Source: Baylisascaris procyonis
Taxonomy: Eukaryota > Nematoda > Chromadorea > Rhabditida > Ascarididae
Direction: 5' to 3'
DNA: 64,000 nucleotides
NCBI GenBank assembly: GCA_037389465.1
Contig: JAZARR010000236.1
Location: 744,001 to 808,000, forward strand
Position numbers and translations under genes: made by a program. Of the stretch, positions 37,276 to 49,890 are shown in pieces (the first letter of the stretch is position 1; every line of letters begins with the position of its first letter). The notes below the pieces were generated by a model. It had not been told where the DNA came from. It was given only the letters and a program-made list of their open reading frames with translations, and searched no databases.

Positions 37276-38717
37276 TTTCTCTCTTCGATAGTCTCAATTC
37301 ACAAAATTATCAAAACCTTTATTAATTTGTTAGACAATGAAGAGCGCTAGATATAGTTCATTGCCTTCTTGATGAGTAATGAGCAATTAAAAGCAATTCA
37401 AATTTTTAGGATAAGTCGAATTTACCCATCAATTAGTGAGGTGAGCGGGAAAAGGATATTAGACGAGTTTTAGCGATAAACAGTTTTGCAATCAACTCTT
37501 TCAATTGACTAAATTTCACAAATTATTTGCAAATAGTAAAATATGCAAAAATAATTTCGCTTAAATTTTAATAATTCATTGCAGTTATAATTCCCTCTTC
37601 TTTAAAATGATCGACTTAAAACGAGAACCTCTCATCGTCTGAAACACTTAAAGCGTTTTTTCTTAGCGTCTATAAATGTTTATAACTGAAGTCGAAATTG
37701 ATGAAGAAATATGACAGATGATATGAAAGCTTATTGAAGGATGTCGATCAAATTCTATAACTCTCTCTAATTTTTGGTAGTTTCGATGTTAAAATTATCG
37801 ATCAAACGAATAGACACACCAACAGACATCCATACAGATATTGAGGCTAGGCTGTTAATACTTCTTATATATGCAAATTTGCAAAAATATATAAAGATGA
37901 ACTGTAAGATTCGATTAACGATTTGCATATATGATTGGCTTCATTTTAGGAATTCAGTGATTACGAATTTATTTATTTATTTATTTATTTATTTTGAATT
38001 TTAAAATAGTAGCCGATTGATTTATGAGATATAAGAGGATCTCTCAAGTTGTCATATTTAACTAAACATCGATGAGAAGATTCTCGTTTTACTAAATTAG
38101 CGATCAAATAAATTATTCGAATTAAATTTCAATAAAACTTTTAATGCTTCAATTCTTCGTATCGGTATGTTTTTCCTTGTTTTTTTTTCGTTAAATTTTA
38201 TTCAAAAATATATTGTTACATATATTTATCTGACTGCCTAATAATTTCAATTCGTGAATAATCCCCTTTCTTTATTGCTTTTCAATTGATTCTGTTCCCA
38301 TTCACGTACGAGTCAATCTTCGTTTCTGACCGATTATATACGACTTATAAATAAATTTTTTTTAATATAAGATTTTTATAATTGATTAGAGTCGAATGGA
38401 GCAGATTATATGAAATATTTCTTTTTCTTTGTGTGTGTGTGTGTGACTATAGTAGATGAAGTTTTATTGATTTAATCGGTAAAGCGCAACCAATCAGCAT
38501 TAATTCGATAGATGAAATTCGAAAAAGCACATATTTGTGCCAGGATCTTTGAGCAATCATTTTCATTCTTTATTTTGCATATGCAAGCGATTCCTTATAT
38601 TTCAATTTGGTTGCATCATCTATTGACTGCATAAAAATCCATCTTAAAATATCTCATAGTTCTTGATCGATTTTCTCAAAAAACTTTTATGCAAAATTCT
38701 TGCATTCCCTCAGATCC
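37276..38717. other. non-coding stretch
   Basis: AT-rich, with a TTTA repeat near 37.97 kb and a short (GT)n near 38.43 kb. No gene recognised. Confidence 0.45.
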
Positions 38718-39013
38718 GTCTGCCTTTCCCCCTTCTCCCTTCTCCTTCCCCTTTCCTCCTCCTCTTCTCCCTTTCCTCTTCCCCATTCCTCCCCCCGTTC
38801 CCCTTCCCCCTCCTCCCCCCCTTCTCTTTCCCCTTTCCTCCTCCTCTTCTCCCTTTCCTCTTCCCCCTCCCTCCTCTCCCCTTCCCCTTCCCTTCCCCCT
38901 CCCCCTCCCTGCTCCCCCGTTCCCCTTCCCCTTCCCCTTCCCCTCCTCCTCCCCCTTCCCCTCCCCCTCCCCCTTCCACCTCATCCCTTCCCCCTTCCCC
39001 CCCCCCTCCCTCT
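38718..39013. repeat. 296-bp polypyrimidine tract (C/T on plus)
   Basis: Almost pure C and T with very few purines, built of CCCCTT and CCTCCT blocks. A segment of about 45 bp near 38745 is repeated near 38821. All plus frames are open only because C/T sequence cannot form stop codons. The G-rich complement could form triplex or G-quadruplex DNA. Confidence 0.95.
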
Positions 39014-39109
39014 CAAAATTGCTCAAGTACATCATTCCGTGTTTATTTCTACGATAAAATTTTTCGTTTGATCTTGAATACTATCTTTGATCACTGCATT
39101 GTTTTATGC

Positions 39110-39230
39110 TTGTGCGTGCGTGCGTGCGTACGCCTGTCGGTACGTGTCTGTACACGTTTGTACACGTTTATACGTGTACGTGTATCGCACATGAGTGCGT
39201 GCGCATTTACGTGTTATATACGTATGTATG
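39110..39230. repeat. alternating purine-pyrimidine tract (GTGC, TACGTG)
   Basis: TGTGCGTGCGTGCGTGCGTA then many TACACGT and TACGTGT blocks. This alternation favours left-handed Z-DNA. It begins about 100 bp after the polypyrimidine tract. Confidence 0.85.
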
Positions 39231-41945
39231 AATTAAGTGATATATCCTTATATCCATATATCCTTCTTCCAAATTTTACCCATAGATTTTTTCCTTAAAA
39301 ATTTTTAAGCGGTTCTTTATTATTAATTTCAAGAGTATCAGGGGTAGATTTTTCATATTGTCGCAGAAAAGTAGATTAAATATAAAACGTTTGAAATGCG
39401 AGAGTAGACCAATCAATAGCTTTGAACAAGTAGATCAAATATACGTACTTCAGATGGTAGATTCTTTTTGAGGTTTTACAATATTTCTTTCACTTTTCCT
39501 TCTATCAAAAACTATACTAAACTATACTGTACTAAAGTATCTTCCTTCGTGATTGCATCTATTCCACAGAATTAACGCTCATCTATGCAATATTATTTTT
39601 AATATCTTGATATGTGAGGAAATTTATCGTCGAAACGGCTAATGCGCTATCCTAGAAAGACATTTGCGCCTTTACGCTATGGTATTCACTTCATGGAAAA
39701 GATTTTTTAAATTTCATTTTGTTTTTGTTTGTTTTTTTTTTATTTCAACATTTCGAAGTGGAAAAACTTATAAAAGCAGGCGCGTATGAACAGCAAGAAC
39801 ATTATAGATACTATCGAAAACACGAGAGGAAAGGGGGTGTAATATTGAAAGCTTTCCTTTCCTCCCCCCTCCTCCCATCCCATCCCACCAAGTGTGGGAG
39901 GATTTCTGGCTGGGATTTTCGTTCGCAAAATTTAGCAATCGCTTTTCCCATCTACATAACGCTTGTTCATTTCCTGCTGCAATGAGTGTATAGCTTCACC
40001 CTTGCATGTTTTTCTCTTTCTGTAACCATATTCCTAGATGCGCCGTTATGGATCCTGTGATCGACCGTATAAGATGCAGCCTGACCATTCAAATTTTTAA
40101 GTGACTTTAAACCTCAAATAGTCTTTTCAATGTCTCAAAACTTATGCCATTACTTTCATGTTGAAATCGCTGATAGTCTTTCAGAATTCCACGATGTTAC
40201 CAGTCATGTGTCACTGAGACGCACTCTAGAGCTGTATTCATTGATAAATAATATCGCTAATAAAAGGGGCATAATTCACGCAAATCTTTGTAGGTGGTCT
40301 TAGAATTTGAAGAGCGCTTCATGAATCGGCGATTGCTTGCTATGAATTACGTACTAACTTATAAGCGTTGGAGGGTTAATGTTATGCCTAACATCTACAT
40401 GAGCAACAAATGTTACATATTAAGCTATCCTCTTTATCTACATAATAGCGTCCTATATTCGGAGGACTTTATTCATGATCTAGTTTTATTCATTTATAAA
40501 TGAGGATATAATCTAACATGAAAAAATACTCGAAGATTTTTCAGAAACAATCAAAAAAGCGATTAATTATTTCCTTCGCTGCTCAGAAGGAATTTTTGAA
40601 ATATTTTTGACAATTTTTTGTAAAAGAAACTTTTAACCCATCATGAAGTCTTATGCTCTTACTTGATTCCTATTTATTGCTAGAGATATTCAGCCGGTCG
40701 AAAAGTTAAATCGATGGTCCGTAAAATTCCCGGATCGTTGCGACATTTCCGAATCGTTCACAACTATCTTATGCGCAAAAACTCGAGAAATTTGCTTTTT
40801 AAATGCTTCAGAATTGAAAGAATTGAAGTCGACATGCATATTTATTATACGATTCTAAACGTACATCTTCCGTGTGGTACCATTAGGTAATACTTTTTTA
40901 TAAGCTCTCTCTATATTTATTTCTATACTACGTTCATTACAACTAAGGATTTATGTGAGTATCCGAAATGATATCCTCGCTATATTGATCTATAGTACAG
41001 TTTCACTTGCATAGAACGTATTACTTAGATGGATCATATAAGGGGGAGGGGGTGGGAGTATGGGAGAAGGGGCAATACTCTCGATACTCGTTCGTAGATT
41101 AAATTTCTTTGATCTTCCACCAACATCGAGCCATTGACAAGTATCAACTTTTCAGTGAATATGCGTTCCTCTGTCGTCACTTTTTTAAACGTTTTTAGAT
41201 CTTCTTTGACGTCATTGTTCTATTTTTTTAAAATCTTTTTTATTTATTGCCGTTAAATAATGTAATAATTAAATGCTAATTTCGCCTTCCTTATTGAAAT
41301 ATAGGCTTATTTCTTTCAAATTATTGAAGCACCTTAAAAATTGGAGACGTTAGTTTATGATGCAAATTACGCTCACCATTTTCACACTTCTATCTTCATT
41401 GATTTTCAATTAAAACAACCGGGACATAAAGGTAGACTTATATTGCACTTGTTAATGTTGTTGCGTCCAGTGAGTGCATCTAGTAGACCTTATTGAAGGC
41501 ATGACAAAGTTTTTTGTTGCTTTGGAAGACTCATATTCTTAGGGGGTAGTCGATGGACCGGCATCTACCATCTCAAAAGGCTGTAATTGAGTTACTTCCG
41601 TTCACAAGGTTCCTGAATAAGCTAGGGAGTCTTTTCCGTCTTACTGCGTCCATAGGAGATAAAACTGCTTTTGCGATTTAGTTACCTGTCATCAACCACC
41701 ATCGTAATGTACACTTATTCACCTTAGCCTTATCCGCATAATATGCACCCAAAACAAAGTAAGACTCTCTAAAATGCTTTATTTTATTTTATTTTTTATA
41801 TTTATTCAACGTTCCATCTGCGAGATCTTATAGGGTTCTTTACATAAAAATTCGCATGAAAAAGGCATAGTCAAGAACCCTCCTTTTTCCCCCTTTCGTC
41901 GATCTATCATTCCAACGATAACGATTTTTTATAAACGTTTTGCAG
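39231..41945. other. non-coding stretch
   Basis: T/G-leaning plus strand. I see no gene, RNA or sizeable repeat; a G-rich patch lies near 41.04 kb. Confidence 0.45.
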
Positions 41946-42083
41946 GTAAAACTATATGAATTTTTTATTCAACAATTACGATTACCGACATTCGCACAAG
42001 TGAACATCGTGCGGCACTCTATATCGTCGAGGAAGGCAGTTTATCGACAACGTTTGTTTAAATGGCAATGGAAATGGCGGTGA
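41946..42083 (+). CDS. candidate terminal exon, unknown product
   Basis: After an acceptor CGTTTTGCAG the frame runs 45 codons to TGA, reading VKLYEFFIQQLRLPTFAQVN and a basic tail. The patch is more GC-rich than its surroundings. The other two frames close at once. No linked upstream exon was found, so this is weak. Confidence 0.2.
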   Translation, partial: VKLYEFFIQQLRLPTFAQVNIVRHSISSRKAVYRQRLFKWQWKWR

Positions 42084-45000
42084 TGGCCAAGCATTGAGGT
42101 TAGTTGTTTATCAACATTATTAGCAATAAGTATAATATTTTAATCGCCGCAGAACTACATGTTCACCTTGAATGTAGTTGACGGAGTTTCTATAAGCTCG
42201 ATGATTCGCCATTGGTCTAGGTAGCAGTTATTACGTGAGACTGAGTAGAAATAATGTTGGAATATTGAAATGAAAATCCTGAAGTTAGATGCAATCTAAT
42301 ATGGAGTTTACTTCAAGTTGTAAGAGCGCATATTCAATTACTATTTAAAAAGAATATTTTTGTTGTCGTTATAATTGTGCGATTAGGCTTGAAATGATCT
42401 ACTATAAGCATAGGCATAAGTTAAGTTGCGTTTTAGCAACGAATAGTTGCAAATATGTCCACTGTAACACCTCTGATAGTGTAATAATATTGGCAGAATT
42501 GAAATAAGCTGGAATCTTTGGTCATTTGAAAATGCCTATTTGCTATTGCAGTCGAAACTTATTGCTATGTGATCATCCAGTAGAAGCTTGAAGCACCCTT
42601 AAAAAGGGAAGAACTATTTGAAACTGATGTAGAGTATGGCCCTATGATTGCAGCGATTGAACGACATGAAAAACTTGGAGGTGTATGGGGAGCTGTTCAG
42701 TTTCATCTCGTGAGGAATAAGGGTGGGGGGGGGGGGAGGGGAAGCCGCGAAATAGGCTAATTTATTGTGTTATTCTCACTACCAACTTCTATTATTGTCA
42801 GACATTGAATATTGAGCCCATGATAGGTTTTGTCTACGAAAATGCACTAAATTAGCGAAGGGATTATCTTATGCGAAATGCTATAGTGAGTTCTATGCTT
42901 TGCTGGAGTGAGATTTGTGCTTTTTTTGTGAGTGTAACGATTTATGAGTTGTAACAAATTCTTTGTGCTGTTTTTTGAGTGAATGAGAGAGTGAGAGAGA
43001 GAGGGAGAAGGATGGAGAGAGAGAGGGAAGGAGAGAGAGAAATGCAGCTTCGATGCAAAAATATTCAACAACAATTGCATCAATTTTTTTATTCATCGAG
43101 AACAATTACAGCAAAGCATTTTGTACTCGTTGTATTCTTACACTAATTACGTACAATGATCACGAATTTCTGTTATCAAGTTGCATTTCTTTTTTTTTCA
43201 TGTCGTTTCCCCCACCCCTCCCCCCCTCCTTCCTCTTCCCCCCCCACCCCACCCCGTCCCCGCTCCCTCCCGTATACGGTCACGTTTTTAAGCGGGTAGT
43301 TTTTATGATACCGTAATATCAGTAATTCTGCAACAAGATGAGATATAGTAGAAAATCGGAATGAAATTGTTCTGGATAGTGCATCGGTACCCTTAAATCG
43401 CGTTCAATGTCACATATTATCTAATATTGTTTATTATATTTTTTCTAAAATATTGATATTCAAGTGGGCATAAAATTAACTCTAAACGCGTAATATGAGA
43501 TTATCGTTAAAAAAAATATTGCAAGTAGGTGTTTCTTTTAATGTAGATTTTTCATTTTATCTATAAAGATTGATAAAAGCCAAAGCAGTTTTATAAGTTA
43601 ATGACTTATATTTTTTATATAAAATAACCGAAAAAAATGTAGTTAGTTAAAGAAAGTGTATAGAATGAATTCACCGTATTACAACACATTGTTCTTTCTG
43701 AGAGTGGCAAGAAACAGCTGTTTAGTGGAATATTTTAGAAATGATTGCAGACGTATTGCACATCCATCCTTCAACAAATTATCCTGCGTAAGTGAAATGG
43801 ATTTTTTTTCTTGTGCTTTTAAATCACTCGTCGAGATCATTGCACAAGAAGAGAATGCCTTCACTCATCCTCTTCCTGAGCAATGATTTTGGGAAACTTG
43901 CATATAGTATATTGGGAAATGGGTGTATGCATACAGTAACAGGGAGGGAGTTTTATAGTTTTATGCAATTAAATGCAGTCTATTGCTCTTCATTGAGCAT
44001 GTTTATAGGAATGCAATAGAGACTTGATAATATCAGTGATAGCGATGATAAGACGACAATTGCTTCGTTACTATTTTGTTAATTAAATCAGACTATTTAG
44101 AGAATTGCATATTTTTAGGTGAATTGAATTTTTGCCAATATTTTATTTCACTGCATTTTAACAACTATGAAAGAGCTGGTGAGGTAAGACATGAAGCATC
44201 TATGTTAGGGCGTTACCTTATCTGTTTAGGACTGTTTCATATTTCCCATGTGTTCGAGTATAAATTTTTTAACAAATTTCTTTGTCTGATGCACAAAACT
44301 CTTCGAGAGTTACATTTATATGCGCTAGTGGGAGTTTGACTAGCACCAGTTTTCGATTAAACTTAACAAAAAAGCAGACATACTGATTTTGCTTCTTTGG
44401 ACACACAAAGGGTCCTCGAATACCAATGGAGCTATTATATTAATCTGGGGTCCTTTCCTTGCAAGGGAGGGGGAGCGTAAAAAATTTACGATCTCTTTGA
44501 TCAGTATCTGCTAATAAGAGAGAGGGAGAGAGAGAGAGGGGAGGGAGAAAGAGAGAGAGAGGAGGGAGAAAGAGAGAGAGTGAAGCATTATCATCATTTG
44601 AGAATGCAAACACCATTTTTATTAAGTGACTATCATATGGCCGCTCCGACATAGGTGTATCGATCGGTCTTTTTGCAATAGTGCGCGAAGGATATGTAAA
44701 TTGTGCACAAAATTACGCAGAAGGGGTGTGAGCGCAGCAGCTTAGATTGTTTTGCTTTTATATTTGAATTGAGTGAGTCGAATAAAACTGTTGAAAACTA
44801 AACTTTTAAGTAGACTTGATGCTTTATTTAGATCTGAACTTGCTCTGCAGCCTATAGTATGACCATACCGAAGGAAGCAATAGACTTGTGAAAAATAATA
44901 GCGCATATTTCGAAAGAATAGTTATCAAATCTAGAGTTGCTTTTTTCAAATATAGAATTTAGCTGATAATGAGTTTCAAAAGGTGCTGAAGTGGATACGA

Positions 45001-46496
45001 AACAAAAATTGGAGTTCATTTCTCAACGAGATAATTACTGCAGGTAGTCATAATCGTACTAGAAGAGGCGACTATATGGATCGATAAGACACGATGGGAC
45101 ATGCCTATTTAATTGGCACAATTGGCGTGATAGATGGAATTTATGAAGTGATATGACCGTTAATTATTGCATATTGCTTCTAAATTGATGAAAGAAGTAA
45201 AGTGAGATATGTAAATTTTTCTTTACGCAATAGGGTCTTATCCCTTCGATATCCAGAGTTATCCAGATCCTTGTTTGCACTCTTCTTCGTTTGATGAACT
45301 CGATATTAGAATATGTTGGAAGGTCTTAACCGCCGTTCGATGACCTTGTACCATCGATGAATCACATAGGGTACTATTCGTAAAAGTCTACTAAATTATG
45401 ACTCGGCCTGGCTTTCAATTGTCTTTGGCGTGTATCTGTTTCGTCTGATTCCATGATATGCCACTACTAAAGCAAACTAAATCTGCGGTGAAACATCTCG
45501 CTGCATTTAATCAATAATTCCTTCAAAAAAGGGGTACTTTTTTTACTTTCACGATTTTCTATGTATCTCCAATGCAGAATAAGTGAAGTAAATGGTTTCC
45601 CATAGGTTGCTCGATGAAGTTGAAAATTTGAGAATTGTATATTGCAACAATTTTCAACGTGATGTATTGTATTATCTCGTATGATTGCTATTTGATACTC
45701 ATATATAATATATTTCGTTTATGAGGAAACAACCATTGGGGCTGCTTTTTGTGATTTTTGAGGAAACTAGAGAGTTGGTGAGCAATTACGTTTAGAATCG
45801 CATATTCGTAAAGCGGTTTGCGATATACACTGACCTTGATGTGTGCGATACGAGTGACCGTTCAGTAGACACCATCTGTCCACTATCGAACGTTGTGTTG
45901 TCGATGAGAAAATATGGTGTGGCCGCATCGCATAGACTAGCAGAAACACTCGATCTTTTCGTTCACATCATCATCTGTGTGCTGTATGCACCAACGCATT
46001 GTATTGTTGACTTTGTGCATTCGCTTCTCATAAAATATTCTATGAGGCATTTCAGACCCTTTTTTATTCATTCAATATACCACTAGATGCGTTTAGAGAA
46101 GTTTTATTAGCTCAAAATATAAATATAAGCGAAATTATCCTTATTATAAAAATAAAAGAGTACAAATATTCGGCTAATATTTAGTGGAAATTTCATCATC
46201 CTTGTTTTTTAGTATTTTAATACGTAGATAAAAGTATCTAAAAACTACAGTTTTTTAACTACAATTTTTTGCAATTCAAATGGAAGGCAGTGAATAACGA
46301 CTTTAGTAGACCTGAATCTACTGTAGGCATATTGCTGTATACTAATATCCATAGATATGTATAATTTTATGCAACGATTTTTCAAGAGTGAACGAATGCA
46401 TAAATAAGAGATATTAATAAGGCGCTGAAGAAGAGGCGAATATTTGTGGACCACTCGATAGGTCGTTTCTTTGTCGGCTCTTTGTTTGCTCCATAG
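42084..46496. other. non-coding stretch with GA- and C-rich tracts
   Basis: It contains G-rich sequence at 42725-42736, GA-rich tracts at 42985-43040 and 44517-44580, and a C-rich tract at 43208-43268. Open frames here (43.66-44.34 kb) are AT-rich and unlinked. Confidence 0.45.
44517..44580. repeat. GA-rich simple repeat
   Basis: (GA)n with GGGAG interruptions. Confidence 0.85.
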
Positions 46497-46508
46497 TGGA
46501 GCGTTTTT

Positions 46509-46667
46509 ATGCCTAACCCGCACGATTCGTTGTATCCTTGGTGGGCCATTGCCCTCAGCGAAATACTTTTCGCACTACTCGCACCACTACTAAGCTTAGC
46601 ACAGGGCGCCTTTCCTTACGCTCACAATAATTCTTGTTTGCTTTTATTCATCTCATGCTCTATTTCT
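46509..46667 (+). CDS. candidate first exon of a membrane or secreted protein
   Basis: ATG lies 12 nt after an acceptor-like site with a good pyrimidine tract (TTTGTTTGCTCCATAG). The exon runs 53 codons to a consensus donor GTAAGT in phase 0. It begins MPNPHDSLYPWW and has a hydrophobic run AIALSEILFALLAPLLSLA and a second one (CLLLFISCSI), so a membrane protein is possible. It is distinctly GC-richer than its flanks. I found no following exon and do not recognise the family. Confidence 0.3.
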
Positions 46668-47472
46668 GTAAGTCATATAATACACCTTGATCACCTACCT
46701 GTATATACCTCAATGGGAACCTGTATATACCTGTAATATCTGTAATCACGTACTTGTATATACCCGGGGTATATAAAGAGGCATGTGATCACGAAATGCT
46801 TTAAATATAGCCCGAGAATGGCCCCATCAAAGCTCAATTCCTCATCCAGGTGTATAGTACAGCTCGATTAGCACCTGCATTTTATTAGGTTATGTTGTAT
46901 CATTGTCGAATGCACTAGGAAATTCTAGTTAATCTATCTATAGCTTTATTTATTTATTTTTTATTTTTTTGAGATCTGTAGTGTTTTAAAACTCGTTGTA
47001 TGTGTTGTAACCCGGAGGAGGAACAGTATTATCGCACATCACTGGCCACAACTGAACTACATATCTAAGAATTGTTGAGGTCATCTCAGATGAAATGAAT
47101 TAGCTCAAAGAGGCTGTTTGTGTCACCAAGTTGGAGCCACCCGTTTATTTGATTGTCTTATTCAAAAAATAGTGAAGTTTTCTTGTGTGAGGTCACGCTG
47201 AGACAAGGGTCATGTCACTAAGGAGATGTGCATAGCTCTGACCTTGTTTTCCTAGTCGCATTCTTCAATCTAAACGGTCACACAATAGACACAATAAGTG
47301 CCCTCGATGATTTGAGGTCACTTATACATATCGTTGAAGTCAACATGTCGTTTCTTTTCTTCACGAAAAAGTCATCCGAACCAATAATATTTAGCGATTG
47401 CTAACGAATATCTCTATTTGAATGTTGTAAGATAGGATTCGTTCGAGATGCGAAGAACTTGAATTAATTAAG
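46668..47472. other. non-coding stretch
   Basis: Near 46.69-46.77 kb the block CCTGTATATACC recurs about four times with the palindrome GTATATAC. Otherwise nothing recognised. Confidence 0.4.
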
Positions 47473-47550
47473 CTTGAGTTCCCTAAACTTTAGTTCCTTA
47501 AACTTGAGTTCCCTGAACTTAAGTTCCCCAAACCTGAGTTCCTCAAACCT
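47473..47550. repeat. 15-bp tandem repeat, about 5 copies
   Basis: Units of the form CTTGAGTTCCCTAAA with point differences. The 15-bp period is in frame with a 135-codon open frame (47474-47881) and would encode repeated NLSSL pentads, but no other coding evidence was found. Confidence 0.85.
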
Positions 47551-49651
47551 CAGGTGCGGTATGTGTGACCTATTTGAGATATGCGACTACCTGAAATGCT
47601 TACGTTCATTTCCTCTTCTTTGTGTAAGCGCTTATTTTCCGCCATTCATATACCTTCCGGGAAAAAACTTTTATTCCATTTCTACATTTGAATACGGAGC
47701 ACTGAACAAAAATAGCCTCAATGAAGTAAATTTCTCCATCTTGTGTTGTGAAATTTTACAACCATATATGATGATGTTTACCGATTATGATGGAAAATGG
47801 GAAATTTTGGCGTTTTTTTTTGGAGTACGCCCAACTGAAATTAAAGAATCGACCGATGATGCATTAGAGGTTGTCCTTTAAATGTGATGTGAGCATGCGT
47901 AAAGGTCATAGAAAGGGCAACCTTTACCGTTGAAGGGTGAAGACAGCAAATGTTGCCTTTTTGTTTCGTTCACTATCTCTGAGGTTTGTGTTGAACTGGA
48001 ACGTGACAATGAGAGGAAAATTTTTGAATTCCATAAAGAAAGGGATATTTTAATATTGAAAGAGATTACAAGCTTAAAAAAGGGTATGCATAAGCAATGA
48101 TAAAAGAACGATAACCATATAAAGCGTCCGAGTTATGAAGTCTACCTGATGGGAAATGAGAATAATTTGGGTGGTTGAAAAGTTAATCGACGCATAGAAT
48201 GCACTTGTAAAAGATAGCTTCCAACAGTCGTCTTCCAATGGGATTATCTCGTTTGGGTTGTAGGCATGGATCGTTTCATGTCCTAATTCGTTTTTACTAT
48301 GGTACCTTCAGGTCATTCCCACATCTATGTTATTGTAGATGTCAACTTTTATCACTTTATTGGCACATATCGATTTTACTTTCGAGTTAGTAGCTAACTG
48401 GGCATAATAATTACAAAGGGAGTGGGGCAGAGGTTATTATCTCGTAAGCTTTTAAGGATTTTTCTTTTAGACGCTTAAAACGAATAGAATATCGACAGAG
48501 AATTAAAAATGAATCCATAGAAATTCATCCAGTCTACACTAAACTTCTTTATTCAGCGCTATATTTTGCTTCATTACTTTCACGATTCAGATGCTACTGT
48601 TTAGTAAAATTAGAATAAATTCAATAAGGTCTTTCATCATGCAGCAATCGCAAAAAGTTGCACCCGAATATTATGTATTATGTTTTTTTTTCATGAAAAA
48701 ATCTTAGCGAATTTGTTCGATTTTAACTGATTGCACATCGGGATTCTTCCAAAAATTCGTGTTGAATCTAGCAGACGAGGCAAAAGACATAGAGAGGGAC
48801 TGACAGAAAAAAAGAGACGTTCTTCTTATCCCAATTCGCCTCTTCTATCTATGGAGGAGCGATAGGCTTCCATTGCAGTTTCGCATTTAAAACGAAATGA
48901 AAACTTCGATTTTCAGTAAAGGATTTTGCATGTTTTTGTGCATTTGCGAGCATTCGAACTGTTCGAGATCACTTTTATGCATATGAAACATTCAAAAAAA
49001 AAAAAAAAAATTCATTAGGATATTCTAAAGTTATTTGTTTATTATCGTCCCGTCACGTTTTCATTCTCATGTTTAAATAACGTGGAAGGTAGCGATAATA
49101 GTGAGTGTTTATTGAAATAAGAGGAAGGGGAGATTCGTTGTAAGGATACCTCGTTGATGAACGAAAGGAGGGACATACTCGACGTACCCTGCAGTAAGTT
49201 TTCTGTTTTTTGTTTGTTTTTTTTTGACGTCTAAGTTTGTTGTGCGCATAAATCATTTTCCACTATCGAATCTTTTTCGTATCTCTATGACGAATGTGAC
49301 ATTGTCACTGGGTGATAGGTTAGAAAAATAGTTTTATTTATAGATGACATTTGCAAAAGAGGAAGAAAAACCTCAAAGCAGAGTGGAATAAAAAACAACA
49401 ATAATAAAAGAGTTGAGCACATCTGTCAATTGTTGTAAGTAAAAATTTTCTACGTGCTTATGAGAGGATTTTCATAACTATACACATGTCAATTTAACGA
49501 TCTAACTTCTTCGTTCATTATTCTACTCAATTTTTTTTTCAGTTCGCTAAGCATCAAAGTTATACTCTGGAATTTGGGCGACCTCGTTACGTTTTATGAG
49601 CTCGCTCAGCTCTTAAAATTCTCGTCGATTGTGTTACCTACTTTGCGTTTA
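47551..49651. other. non-coding stretch
   Basis: Includes the AT-rich remainder of the open frame ending at 47881. No splice-linked exons or repeats recognised. Confidence 0.4.
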
Positions 49652-49890
49652 CTTATGGGTACTTAGTGATGAGGTAAAATTACCTATGGGCACTTAGTGA
49701 TGAAGTAAAATTACCTATGGGCACTTAGTGATGAGGTAAAATTACCTGTAGGCACTTAGTGATGAGGTAAAATTACCTATGGGCACTTAGTGATGAAGTA
49801 AAATTACCTATGGGCACTTAGTGATGAGGTAAAATTACCTGTAGGCACTCAGTGATGAGGTAAAATTACCTATGGGCACTTAGTGATGAT
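49652..49890. repeat. 31-bp minisatellite, about 8 copies, with 93-bp higher-order period
   Basis: The unit is TATGGGCACTTAGTGATGAG then GTAAAATTACC. Three variants (AAGTAAAAT, AGGTAAAAT, GTAGGC) repeat in the same order, giving a 93-bp superunit. Each unit contains GGTAA-AA-TTACC, a 5-bp inverted repeat. Confidence 0.95.

Noticed and set aside
38663..39298. Several long overlapping open frames rich in Pro, Ser, Leu and Phe (plus) or Gly, Glu, Lys (minus)
   Set aside because: They come from the polypyrimidine tract, which cannot form stop codons in C/T sequence. They are not genes.
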